Positions 42,799-54,092 of a stretch of DNA of 64,000 nucleotides are shown here, piece by piece. Within the stretch, counting starts at the first letter, position 1; the number at the start of each line of letters is the position of its first letter. The notes beneath the pieces were generated by a model. That model had not been told where the DNA came from, did not search any database, and was given only the letters and a program-made list of their open reading frames with translations. Source of the stretch: Heliocidaris erythrogramma (lineage: Eukaryota > Echinodermata > Echinoidea > Camarodonta > Echinometridae); assembly GCA_025617745.1 (NCBI GenBank), contig CM046863.1, forward strand, positions 9,288,935-9,352,934. The letters are read 5' to 3'. Made by a program: the position numbers and the translations under genes.

Positions 42799-44560
42799 AA
42801 TACCATTAGAAACCAGCCAACTCTAATGGTTTAAGTAGGGTGTTAAAAAAAATAAGTCAAACCGGTAGAAAACAGTAAATTCTAATGGTTCTGAAGACCA
42901 GTAAATGCAAATAAGTCAAACCGGTAGAAAACAGTAAAGTCTAATGGTTCTGAAGACCATGAAATACCATTAGAAACCAGTCAAGACTAATGGTTTCAGC
43001 AGGGTGTTAAAAAAAACTAAGTCAAACCAGTAGAAAACAGTAAAGTCTAATGGTTCTAAAGACCAGTAAATACCATTAGAAACCAGTCAAGACTAATGGT
43101 TTAAACAGGGTGTTAAAAACACTAAGTCAAACCAGTATAAACCACTAGAAACCAGTAAAGTCTAATCGTTCTGAAGACCATGAAATACCATTAGAAACCA
43201 GTCAAGTCTAATGGTTTCAGCAGGGTGTTAAAAAAACTAAGTCAAACCAGTAGAAACAGTCAAGTCTAATGGTTCTAAAGACCAGTAAATACCATTAGAA
43301 ACCAGTCAAGACTAATGGTTTAAACAGGGTTTTAAAAACACTAAGTCAAACCAGTATAAACCACTAGAAACCAGTAAAGTCTAATGGTTCTGAAGACCAT
43401 GAAATACCATTAGAAACCAGTCAAGACTAATGGTTTCAGCAGGGTGTTAAAAAAAACTAAGTCAAACCAGTAGAAAACAGTAAAGTCTAATGGTTCTAAA
43501 GACCAGAAAATACCATTAGAAACCAGTCAAGACTAATGGTTTAAACAGGGTGTTAAAAACACTAAGTCAAACCAGTATAAACCACTAGAAACCAGTAAAG
43601 TCTAATCGTTCTGAAGACCATGAAATACCATTAGAAACCAGTCAAGTCTAATGGTTTCAGCAGGGTGTTAAAAAACTAAGTCAAACCAGTAGAAACAGTC
43701 AAGTCTAATGGTTCTAAAGACCAGTAAATACCATTAGAAACCAGTCAAGACTAATGGTTTAAACAGGGTGTTAAAAACACTAAGTCAAACCAGTATAAAC
43801 CACTAGAAACCAGTAAAGTCTAATCGTTCTGAAGACCATGAAATACCATTAGAAACCAGTCAAGTCTAATGGTTTCAGCAGGGTGTTAAAAAAAACTAAG
43901 TCAAACCAGTAGAAAACAGTCAAGTCTAATGGTTCTAAGGACCAGTAAATACCATTAGAAACCAGTCAAGACAAGTGGTTTAAACAGGGTGTTAAAAACA
44001 CTAAGTCAAACCAGTATAAACCACTAGAAACCAGTAAAGTCTAATGGTCCTGAAGACCATGAAATACCATTAGAAACCAGTCAAGTCTAATGGTTTCAGC
44101 AGGGTGTAAAAAAAAATAAGTCAAACCAGTAAACAACAGTACAAACCAATAGGAAATTGTATTGAAACCAATAGCAGAACAGTAGGATTTTCTAATGGAA
44201 CCAATATGAGATAAGTAGGAATCCAGTAGAAATCCTGGCTGAAACCATTAGAAATTTCTACTGGAATCCTAATGGTTTTAGAAGTGATTCTTACTGGTCT
44301 CCTAATGGTTCTAGTATGTTTACATAAGAATTCCTGGAATATACCATTAGAAATTTTTATTGAAACCATTAGCAATTTTTACTGGAATCCTTATGGTTTT
44401 AGAAGTGATTCTTTCTGGTCTCCGAATGGTCCTATTTTCTATTGGTTCCAGTAGAAACTTATACTGGTTTTCTACTGGTTTGTAATGATCCTAGTAGAGA
44501 TTTCTACTGGTTTTCTAATGGAGCCATTAAAAAAATTCTACTGGTTAGGGGGTCCACTTT
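42799..44560. repeat. Satellite array, right part, ~220-bp higher-order unit
   Basis: GACCATGAAATACC recurs at about 42955, 43174, 43395, 43614, 43833 and 44055, giving a 218-222-bp period. Each unit is two related halves: one with TTTCAGCAGGGTGTTAAAAA, one with TTTAAACAGGGTGTTAAAAA. The last 500 bp diverge into older CCAGTAGAAATTTCTACTGG palindromic words. Units are nearly identical, so amplification is recent. Confidence 0.92.
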
Positions 44561-44779
44561 CCACATTCAAACCTGTAGATATTGACCAGTAAAAAACAGT
44601 ACAAACCAATAGGTAATTGACCAGTAGAAACCAGTAGAAATTTTGTACTGGTTTTTCTATGGGATTTTCGACCTGGGTAGCTGTCCAAATCTGCTAAATT
44701 TTGTATCGAATTAACCAGCAAGTTACGCTTCATATAACATCAGTAGAAAAAAATCAGGTTGGATTTCCCTTTAAAGACT

Positions 44780-45690
44780 AAGTAATCTCAATCAATGAGG
44801 TCAGTGACCCGAACTCTTTTTGGTTTGGGTTTTTAGGCGCTTATCATTCAATTTGAATATTTGCGCCTATATAGGGATTTGAAGGGTCTATTCTATGCGT
44901 TGATTTCTACCACGTGTTTAGCTTTTCAACATAAATGCTGTTCTGAATTTTCCACCATTGACTGTGGAAAAGCCAAAACCTAATGAGATAAATGTAAGAA
45001 GGTGTGTTTTGATAAATGTTGTACAATGTTTAACGTTGGTGGCAGGCGCTAGCCCGATATTATGTGACCTTCACCCCGCTTTCTCCCATATTTAGGTAAG
45101 CAAGTCATTTTTAGTATTGTGTTCTAAATTTAACATTTGAGGAAGATTGGGTTATGTTATACTGGTGTCATATCAATAGAATGTCATCCTCAGTATAAGA
45201 AACATAAATGTGTACAGAGAATTTAATATTTACTTTAAGAAAGTGTGATTTTAAGGATATTTGTACGTTATGTAATGTCAATTGGGTGTGGCTAACGCCA
45301 CATAAGTGTACGTCTACGTAGGGTGAATTTACATATGTATAGGCTAGCCCGGACCATTGAACTGTGTGTTCTCTATCACTGAATGGAAAGATGAATTGGG
45401 TTTTGGTTTGATATTTTCGTTATACTTGGGAAATGATAAAGCCTAGAGGCGATTTGTTGAAATAATATTTATAATTAGAATAAAGATTTGATATTTCTTA
45501 GAGTTTTATAGTATTCTTTACCAAACTTTGTTATTTTTTTGTAATTGAGACCCCGCTGAGACCCCGCTTTCTCCCATCTTTTGCGGCGAGTCAATAAAGA
45601 TCTATAAGAGAATCCATGTTTCCAGCGTCCTGCTTCATACGTCCGATTCGGAGGTTTATCCCGCCCCCTGCCAGGTCCTTGCTACTCGGC
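44780..45690. other. Region between nested stack and Gypsy copy 2
   Basis: No coding frame. It contains ACCCCGCTTTCTCCCAT twice (about 45075 and 45562) and a TTGGTGGCAGG word (45036) resembling the primer-binding site seen at 2239, so LTR remnants are possible but not shown. Confidence 0.35.
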
Positions 45691-45699
45691 CCTTCTTAC

Positions 45700-47810
45700 A
45701 ACTGGTTTCTTCACCACCACATATTAGCCCACTCCAAGAGGTCTCTCGAAAACTTTCTGGGCATGAAGTACCTTCCTAGCCTCTACTGCAGCCTTTGCAT
45801 TTCTCGACGTGATGTCTCTAGCTATATGCAACTGCGACTGATGTTTTAAGACATATGACTTGATCCCCCCGCTTTCAATGAAACTCTGTGGAAATCTTGC
45901 ATTCTTTCCTAACATCAAAAAGAACGGTCGACACCAGTACTAGAATGGACTGGGTTATTTTAGGGAAATACCAAGGAGGGAAGATACTACTAAGTCCACT
46001 TACAATTCTTCTTCCCTGGCAGGAAAGCTACCATGCTATGTATAGTTCTATTCATACGTTCACACTGCCCACTACCAGCAGGGTGGTACGGGGTAGTGTG
46101 ACTGCGTTGAATCCCATACATCTGGCACAGTTCGGGGATGAGTTGTGCCTCAAAAGACTTGGTCCGAGTGAATCCTCAGCAGGCACCCATTGGGTGTAAT
46201 GACATGCTTTACTATTAATGCCTTGTCTGCAATTGAATCACGTTGATCGCGTGTCGGTTTAGCCTAGGCATACTTCGTGAAAACGTCCGTAAGGACTAGT
46301 AAGTTCTCATAGCCATCATTGGATGCTTCCAGAACAGTGAAATCCATGGCGATCACTTCCATCGGGGCTGTTGCTTCGATCGATGAAAACGGGGGACGAG
46401 GCTGGTGGAGAGGTGGTTTGCTAGTAGCACAACGTCGACACTTCGAACATCATTGCTTCACCGCCTTCTCCATGCCATGCCAGAAGAATTTGTCTGCTAG
46501 TAAGAAGTCTGTATACCCGTCTAGCCCCGACAAAAATAATGTCTCTTCTTGTAAGTCCTGGGGAAGAACGATTTGGAAATGTTCCTGTCCATCTTTGGGG
46601 AAGTGTATCCTACGAACAAGTACACCATATCGGATGCTAATTCTCTTCCAACTCCTCAGGAGGCACAATGCTAACGTGGAACAGCGACCCCTCTCTTCAC
46701 GGGTTGGTTTTATGCCTCTCTCATAAAACGCCCTTACTTGTCTCACGTTGTCATCATTCTCTTGGTACCTTCTCAACATCTCACTGTTATATCCTTGCAG
46801 GAAACTAGTTCCATCAAGACGGCAAACGTCAATCTGGCTACTTAAGGCAATGGGAACTTCAACTCAATGAGAATGTTGTCCATACGTAGCTGGTATTGTG
46901 TTGCTATTCACAGTATCAGGGCCATGCTCGTCAGGAGAGTCGTCCCAACGAGACAATACATCCGGTCCTTGATTGTGTCTCCCTGGTCGGTATCGTATCT
47001 CGTACTCAAAAGAGCTCAGCCTCTGTACCCATCGTAACTCAGCACAACCCAAGTTAGCCTTCTCCAGAAACATAAGAGGTTGATGGTCAGTCACAATGGT
47101 ACACTTCTGACCGAGGGGGTAGTCTCGAAAGGCTTCCGTTACAGCCCACTTGATTGCCAATAGTTCGAGTTTGAAAGCACTGTACCGTCAACTGTGCTCA
47201 GCAGGTCGTAGAGTCCTAGAGGCATACGCTTTGACACGGTGGTCACTCATGTCATCAGCTTGGGTGAGTATAGCGCTCATACCAGTTCCACTGGCATCGG
47301 TTTCCACTTGAAAGGGTTTCTGGAAGTCCGCATTGGCTAGAATAGATGCATTCGTGAGATATTCAATCAACTGGCGGAATGCTAGCCTCGCCTCTTCATC
47401 CAATACCACCTTCTTCGACCCTGGGAGTCTGCGACAATTCTCTTCTCCTCTTTTCCATTATTGTCTGGGTTGGCCTTTAGAAGTTTGAACAAGGGGAAGG
47501 CAATGGACGCATATCTTTCAACAAATCTCCTGAAGAAACCAGTGAACCCTAAGAATCCCCTGACTTCCTTGACAGTTTCTGGTTCTCGCCAATCAAGGAC
47601 TGTAGAAACCTTCTCTGGATCAACAGCAACTGCAGCTGCTGAAACTCTATATCCGAGGTATTGGACCTCCATCTTCAAGGCTTCAGCTTTAATCCGTATC
47701 CATTCGGTCTGGAAAACACCTCATCAAGCTTCTGTAGGTGGGAGTGAAAGTCAAGTGAGAATACGATTATGTCATCGAGATATATCAACACACTTGACGA
47801 GCAAATAGTA
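45700..47810 (-). pseudogene. Ty3/Gypsy pol copy 2: RT end, RNase H, integrase
   Basis: On the minus strand: the RT catalytic region (ISRDDIIVFS-like, about 47775), thumb (GFLGFTGFFRRFVE, 47560), RNase H with its first Asp intact (ETDASGTGMSAIL, 47300; KWAVTEAFRD; TDHQPL, 47085), a linker, then integrase. Integrase shows a C-x-x-C zinc-finger part (CSKCRRC, 46440), MEVIAMDFTVLE with the first acidic residue (46350), IHSDQ with the second (46180), and QCERMNRTIHSM with the Glu (46055), then its C-terminal part to about 45730. Many stops and frameshifts. Same family as 5572-7475 (RNase H about 95% identical by eye). Confidence 0.85.
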
Positions 47811-48039
47811 CAAAACACGACTCACGTCGTACATATGACTTTCCAACGGCACATTCCTTCTGAGTCCAAGGCATCTGATCATCTACTGCCTGAAGAGCCT
47901 TTTGCCACACTGGATCAGGTGTTGGCCACTGCATCCTTGTCAGAAAATGGTCATTTTCGCCCCTCACCAGTTGTTGCCAACAGTCCTGAAGAACGTTCAT
48001 CCTAATATTGATTGAAAAGTCAGTTACAATTGTTTCCAT
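47811..48039 (-). pseudogene. Unrecognised frame fused upstream of Gypsy copy 2 RT
   Basis: An open frame from 48039 (METIVTDFSINIRMNVLQDC ... WPTPDPVWQKALQAVDDQ) runs directly up to the RT catalytic motif, where copy 1 has the RT finger and palm. The upstream half of RT has therefore been deleted and another piece, perhaps an upstream part of the same element, is joined on. I do not recognise it. Confidence 0.4.
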
Positions 48040-49900
48040 GGGGCAATTATTGCATTATAATGTACATTTGGACGTGTAGGAGAGACAGGACCGTAGCCTG
48101 CAGTGAAATAGTCCGTGGGCCATAGGGGCCTACCGTGCACCTCCTCTCTGACCCTCCGCCGTGGGTATCATTTTGTTCGTTAGTATCTCTAGTGTCAGAA
48201 AAATGAATTTTTCCAGGAATAAACTCATTTAGACTGTGTTTTTAAAGCCATTTTGTAAATCAGTATCAAAATCCACTTATTTCAAAATTTGACTTTTTTC
48301 TTAAGGTATGCGATTGTGAAACTTTTTATATAAGCTATATGGCACAAGTATTTCATTTTTGTTCTGACGGCAAAATTCTCAAATTTGTTTGAATTATACA
48401 AAGAAGAAATCCTTACAGCGAAAAAGATGATTTATGATTATTTTATACATGTAGGTAAATTCATGAAGGAAAAGGAAAGAAATAATAGTGTGAAATTTCT
48501 CATTTCAACCTTATGATGGCGGTTTTGCTATTTTGGTAATAGATGAGTTGGACTATTTTTCTTAATTTTATGTGTTTTGCCACATGATCAAGAGAGGGCC
48601 ATAATTCATTAAATTCAAAGCTTATTGAATGTATGTATAGCTCTAATTAAAATCTTGTAACAGGTGGGAAAACCACTTCAGATTCCAAGATGATTGTGTG
48701 TGTATGTACCCTATTGCTGTACAGAGTGAGTGGGCTCACTTTAGTTAGTTTGCTTTTTGAGTAAGGTTGTGTTCTGAGCAGCCAGCAAGCAATGACCCTC
48801 AGTTTGTGTTAATTCTGGAGGAGTTTCCTACCCACAATGGTGTTGGATTCTGAAACGTCACGCAACTTCGTATCGATGACCACGCCCACTCTCCAATGAT
48901 GATTGTCATGACGATGAGCGATAGGGCTCTGTCGTCAATCCTCATCGACCAGACTTTCAGTGGACTGAATCCATTTAAACACGGAAGTCCTTTAATTCAT
49001 GACCCTTTAATAATAACTATTAGTAAAAAAAAGATTAATTCTTACAATTCATTATATTTAATTCTGTATATGAGAAATGTTGTTCTAAAATAATATTTGT
49101 CAATGATTTTTACAGCAACCACTTAAAAAATAAATTCTTTTGAATGAGAAATTTTGATTATTTGAATGTTATTTGAACCAAATTTTATACAGTTGTAATA
49201 AACAACTTGAAACCTTAAAATTCATTTGTGCAGTGCAATTTACTTTCGTGTACTTTGAAAATGTCATAGCTCTCTTCACTATAAAAAAGATGCTTGGGTC
49301 GTTTATGTGATTTTGGGTGTTGGTAGCCAAAACATTAGTTAAACGAAAACCCAAGTTTGATCAAAATTTAATTATTTTTATTGAAATTTCTAGCACATAG
49401 TTTTCAACTCATTAGCAATCAACATGCAAAATTTTGCCTATTTATATTATTCTTCTCATATGCAAATTAGGCGATGGAATTTGCATGTCAATGAATATGG
49501 AAATTTCCGGCTCAATTATTTTCAAAATTCGATTAAAAGTTTTTTCTTTTTCCTGCACTTTGATTGAGATATTTTCTGTCAAACATCAGACCATTCTCTT
49601 CATCTGTATCTCTACTTATTTGAAAATATTGTCCCCAAGGTCAATTCCCCCTAGACTATGTTTTCAGCCCCTTTTTGAACTATGGTCAAAGGGCCATTTT
49701 CTTGTTTTTTTACCTGTTCTTTATCTGTTTTTTTTTTCAGGGCACAGGCATAGAACATACCTGAAATGTCCAGTTGATATTACCAATATTAACAACAATT
49801 CGAAGTTGAATAAGGTTTTACTACGTTAGCGAATGCCAGCAGAGGATTTCTCTTTGATGAATATAGGTTTTTACTGCTTTGCCAATGTTGATATAACATG
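48040..49900. other. No gene recognised
   Basis: 48060-48085 resembles repeat A (ATGTAC(G/A)TTTGGACGTGTAGGAGA, also at 3361 and 36140). The rest is AT-rich without supported frames; a long frame at 49434-49829 has no domain or codon-like pattern I trust. Confidence 0.45.
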
Positions 49901-49920
49901 AATAGCATGCATTATTAACA

Positions 49921-50095
49921 CTAGCCCCCCCCCCCCCCCCCTATTGGCGGCAAAAAAAGGGAAAAAAGAGGGGAATAGAAAAAGACGAAGAAAGGAGGAA
50001 GGAAAGAAGGAGAAAAGGGGGAAAGAAAATAAGAAAGGAAAAAAGATAAGGAGGAAAAGAGAGAAAGAAAGAGAAAGATAGAGGGGGGGGGGGGA
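49921..50095. repeat. Poly-C, purine tract, poly-G block
   Basis: Poly-C, GGCGGCAAAAAAGGGAAAA, a long GA-rich tract, then poly-G. It is the inverted counterpart of 9700-9850. Confidence 0.8.
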
Positions 50096-50844
50096 GACAT
50101 ACGACCTGACGATGACGGTTAACAATGCAGGGGGTGGGGAATTGACATTTGAGGGGTCAAGCACGTGCGAAACCCGGGCCGGTCCTGGCTTTTGGAAAAT
50201 TAAGTCGGAATACAACCTATTTCCCCAAAAAATCTCAGCCTAAACGCAGTGTTTGCAGAGTGCAAATGCGTTGACGATAATGCCCCTCCAAAGAAATTTC
50301 GAGCCATTCATGAAGGATTTATTTGAAAAGAGGGGGCCGGCCGTGACGGCAGCGTTGGATAAGGGAATGGGGGGCGGTAGGTTGTGCACATGTTCACTTG
50401 CGCTCCGCATTGGCATGCACATTTGAGTAGGAGTCTAGCAAAGGTATGGGGGATATGTAAAGACATATGTACAAGGTCGAGCTCGGCCCCCTACAAAGTG
50501 GAGCAAAACCTGTAGAAGTGCAATCGGCAGATCCGGGGGGGGGGGGTAGGTTGTCATTCATGGGGCCTTTGAAGCCGTTATTGAATAAAGGGGCCGGCCA
50601 CACATAGATGTCAAGCTTTTTTTCTATAAGGTTAGGCCAAAAAAAAATTTGTTGTATTGGCGTAACCCGCCCGACCCTAAAAATGTCGCCAACCCTAGGT
50701 TTTTTTGGTTTTTTTGGCTATCGATATCGCGTATCGTGCTGCCTTTGCGATCGCGATCGCAACCCGGAAGTGTTGCGGACAGAACTAGCTGCGTGTATTA
50801 TGTACTATACTGTCGTTAAAAAAAACAGCCACTAGACTTGCCCT

Positions 50845-51806
50845 CAGCGTCGTGGGGAGATGTCATATGAGGAACAGCTCCGAACACTTGCTTGGCCTTC
50901 TCTTGATTCTCGCCGAGATTTCCTTCTCTGTTCATTTGCAATTGTGTGTATCCAAGGAATTTGTAACTGTGAAACACTTAGTGCAAATATCCATATCAAT
51001 CCCCGCTATCCTCATGCCCTTTCGTTTCGTCATCTTCCATCTAGGACTCAGGCATTTTTCTTTTCTCCGCCTCGGCGCCTTCCCAGACTTTGGGATATTC
51101 TGCCTCTGAGTATCAGGGGTGATGCTGTCATTTCTTCCTTGACCTCTGTCCTTTCTTCTTTGAAGGGAGCAATGTTTTCAAATTCATGACCTTCTCACCC
51201 TTTTCTCTTGCCTTCTCCTTCTACTTTTGTATCACTGATACTACTTTCTCTCTCTCCCTCTTTCCTTGTTTTTCTTTTCTGATTTCTTTTCCTTCAAATA
51301 GGTGAGGGTCGACTTGGCTGAACTTGGATAGGGGGGGGGCAACCTATATGAAAGGGGGGACAGCCTGGCTAAAAAGGGGGACAACATGACTAAAGTGGTT
51401 TTTGCTGCTTATCAGTACTATTAGATAATTATCTTAATATGTCACAGACTTTGATTCATTAGCTATATGTATTTTGTGCTTGTGCACAAGTAGAGGTAGA
51501 GGGTATGACAGTTAATGGAGGAGTGGGTTCTAGTCGTGCTGTTTTTAACCATTGTACTTTTAATGTTTAATATTTTTTGTATATGGGATCTTTCTATCTT
51601 TCTACATGGGTTCGCATGCCTCTGGGTATCAGCGAAGCATTTCACTATTGCGAACCATGGACCATAGGTAACCATTTCTTTCCATGTTGCTCATTTCCTT
51701 CTCTTTCTCTATTATTTCTATTTCGTATTTATCATGTTGACTTTGTATATGCTATGAATTTCTTATTTTTATGGCCAAATGAATAATAATAATAATAATA
51801 ATTCAA
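50845..51806 (+). mobile_element. 5'-truncated LINE end with (TAA)n tail
   Basis: A short RT C-terminal ORF (50860-51189) is followed by a 3' UTR with CT-rich and G-rich stretches and finishes in AATAATAATAATAATAATAA at about 51783-51803. A microsatellite tail of this kind is typical of CR1/L2-like LINEs. Confidence 0.75.
50860..51189 (+). pseudogene. LINE ORF2 C-terminal fragment
   Basis: An open frame reading SYEEQLRTLAWPSLDSRRDF, then RYPHALSFRHLPSRTQAFFF, PRRLPRLWDILP and ISSLTSVLSSLKG. This matches the region after the RT thumb of LINEs (Y-E-x-R-L-x-x-L-x-W-P-S-L-x-x-R-R; R-L-W-N-x-L-P; F-K). The palm is missing. It differs from the LINEs at 9 kb, 13 kb and 41 kb, so a fourth family is present. 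Confidence 0.75.
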
Positions 51807-54090
51807 AAAAAATTTGACACTTTTGATCTTTCTTCTTTTATTGATGTTGGGTAGACGTCCACGGACCAGGGTAGACGTGACTAGACTAACTGTTAACGTT
51901 AGATCTAACGTTAGCGTGAGGCTTAACGTTACAGCTACGTTAGCTGAATTTTGTTGGTGGTGATTTAATCTATATATAAATCAGTTTAATTAAATTAAAG
52001 ATTATTTTTCAAGGTAGCTTCCAGATTTTGTCAAATGTTCACCCCTTGTACAGGAGTAAATGTGTATGTATATGATGTCCTTACAATGCTTTACGGCAAT
52101 TGATAAGGAATTCAGACTAGCAAGCAGGGCTGTTGAACCATAAACATTAAAGCAACATGCATGCCCCACATGCACAGGCCAATATATTTAGGACACACTC
52201 ACTTAAACGTTCATTGACTCCTTTGTCAGGGGTGGTGCAAGGGTATTTTCATAGGAGGGGCAAGACGACCCACTGACTTTGGGGTTTCAACGAACTAACG
52301 TTATTAAGCCTACGCACACCCTTTCAAAAGATGGAACTTATGATGAGAATGGAGAATTTCGTTTTGATCAGTTCAAGTTGCTATACCCTATACTCCTACA
52401 TTCTCTTTATATTAATTTTTTCCCATTATTTTTCTTTTAATTCTATTCTTTGCATAATATGCAGTTCTGCTCTACTCATGAACTGTGTGCGATTGAAGCG
52501 AGCCAAAGAGTCGAGTTTGGATATTTGGAAAAGTGGGCAGGCATAGTGCCCCCTTGCCCACAACTGAGATTATTCATGTTTTAGATGAACAAATAATAAT
52601 GATGATGATGATGATAATACAAAAAATATAACCAAAGTAGTTCAAAACAATAGATAATTGATGAATAATCTGATAATGAAAATTAAAGCTGGTGTGTTCC
52701 TCCATTGACCGACCCACAACTGGGTCATTCCAACGAATTGTACATGTATATTAACATAAAATAGGGCCTATATAGATATATTTTTTTTGGTTTCTTCTGG
52801 GGTTTTTTTAGGGGGGAGGGTGGTCACTTGAAAAATCATAGGGGGCAACCGCCCTCCCCCTCCCCCACGCTACACGCTGGCCCAGCGCCATCCTCGAAAG
52901 ATGTCTTTCAGGCATCTATAAAGGTGAGTCGGATGACAGTGCAGAATTCGTTGATATCAAGCAATTCGCTCATGACGACGGTCTCCTGTGTTCTAATTTT
53001 GTTGGTGATTAATTAATATCAATTTGCAATATACTCACATTCAGAATTCAAATGTATATAAATGACTTGTATGTTCCAATGAATAAACAAACAAAGTCAC
53101 CCGATGTTCGGGCAGCAGAGCGAACTGCCCAAATATCAGATGTAAATACCTTATCTCGTATATTTTGGTAATAATATTTCCTCTAAAGGCTGTAAAATTA
53201 AAGTGCCAAAAATTTGCTCGCTTGCTTCGCTCGCTCGCCAGATGTAGAATCCACAAATTGATCGGGCAATCGACGTCAGTTCTCGCAGAAATACGTATAT
53301 TAATTTGTACAAGAGATAGCTGTGACGTCGAGTTCAAAATTGAGCCCGCGCGCAGATACAGGTACGGTACTCCTATGTAATGAGTTCATGTAACTGGTGA
53401 TTGAACCTGACCCCCAACCCCCCTCCCCCCCCCCCCCCCCCCCCCCATTGGGAAATCCTGGATCGGCCCCCTGCATTTGTGGGTGATTTTTTTTAAATTT
53501 TATTTCTTTTTTATTTGTGGTTATTTTTACACCAAAGAAAAAACGTTCCAGAGACTCTTGGCAGAACCGATTCGCCGGATAAGTTTCCCGTCCCCTCCTT
53601 CCCCATGCGTGGCATGCATGGCGCACGAACCATGCTAACTGATTTCGAGTCTTTTGAATCGGCGCAATGTACAACACGGGGAAAATATCTGTGCTGCCAG
53701 CAAAACGCATTTTTGAAATGAAAACAATGGTCAAATTGTGGGTTTCTGACAGCACACGGTGTGTTGAAAAGATTTTTGTCTTGGTATTTCAGTACACATT
53801 TTCATCTTACCTTGTTCTTTTTTCAGAAAAATTGGAACAAACTTGAGTTAGAATTGGTTTGGTGTACACGTACCTGGAGCTCTGCATAATCCATCAGCAC
53901 ACGCGCACATGAATATCTAAGTATTAGAGTGTGAGTGGGCGCTTGAAGGTGCGTAAACGTACGGCGCATATGGAAAGTAAGAATTCGGTGTGGTAAAAAG
54001 GCAGTGTCTAAATTCAAGAATAAAGTATTTCCAATGTATTTTTCCACAATTTATCTCATCATTTCAATTAAAGGTAAATAAATCATTAAG
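51807..54090. other. Intergenic, dispersed-repeat fragments only
   Basis: Includes AACGTTAGATCTAACGTTAG palindromic words (51892-51915), an (ATG)n tail at about 52595-52615, the GCTCGCTTGCTTCGCTCGCT word (53215) and a long poly-C (53417-53445). 53930-54045 resembles 29292-29410 (TTAGAGTGTGAGTGGGCG). No gene supported. Confidence 0.45.
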
Positions 54091-54092
54091 GA

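Larger units (their letters stand above)
37993..44677. mobile_element. TA-flanked inverted-repeat element carrying a satellite
   Basis: It starts CCCAGGTCGAAATTCCCATA and ends with the complement of CCCAGGTCGAAAATCCCATA. TA lies on each side (37991-37992, 44678-44679). The flanks CTTTCTTCA and GCTGTCCAAAT rejoin as CTTTCTTCATAGCTGT, which is what copy 1 of the host shows uninterrupted (minus strand at about 4844-4862). Without the inner insertion it is about 2.25 kb and consists mainly of CCAGTAGAAACCAGT-type repeats. No transposase. Confidence 0.88.
36660..44770. mobile_element. TTAA foldback element, copy 2, host of nested insertions
   Basis: The left arm (36660-36844 plus 37400-37440) matches copy 1 at about 5247-5470. 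The turn is at about 37440-37526. The right arm (37527-37990, then 44680-44770) is the inverted copy, ending GGTTGGATTTCCCT and TTAA at 44771-44774. The outermost ~480 bp of the left arm is missing. Two elements interrupt it: a TTAA MITE (36845-37399) and the TA-flanked satellite element (37993-44677). Confidence 0.7.

Noticed and set aside
38003..44560. CRISPR-like array
   Set aside because: Repeats are 110/220-bp satellite units with no unique spacers, inside a eukaryotic transposon.
45036..45050. Primer-binding site and LTR for Gypsy copy 2
   Set aside because: TTGGTGGCAGG is on the opposite strand to the pol copy, and no LTR pair or TG...CA ends could be matched.
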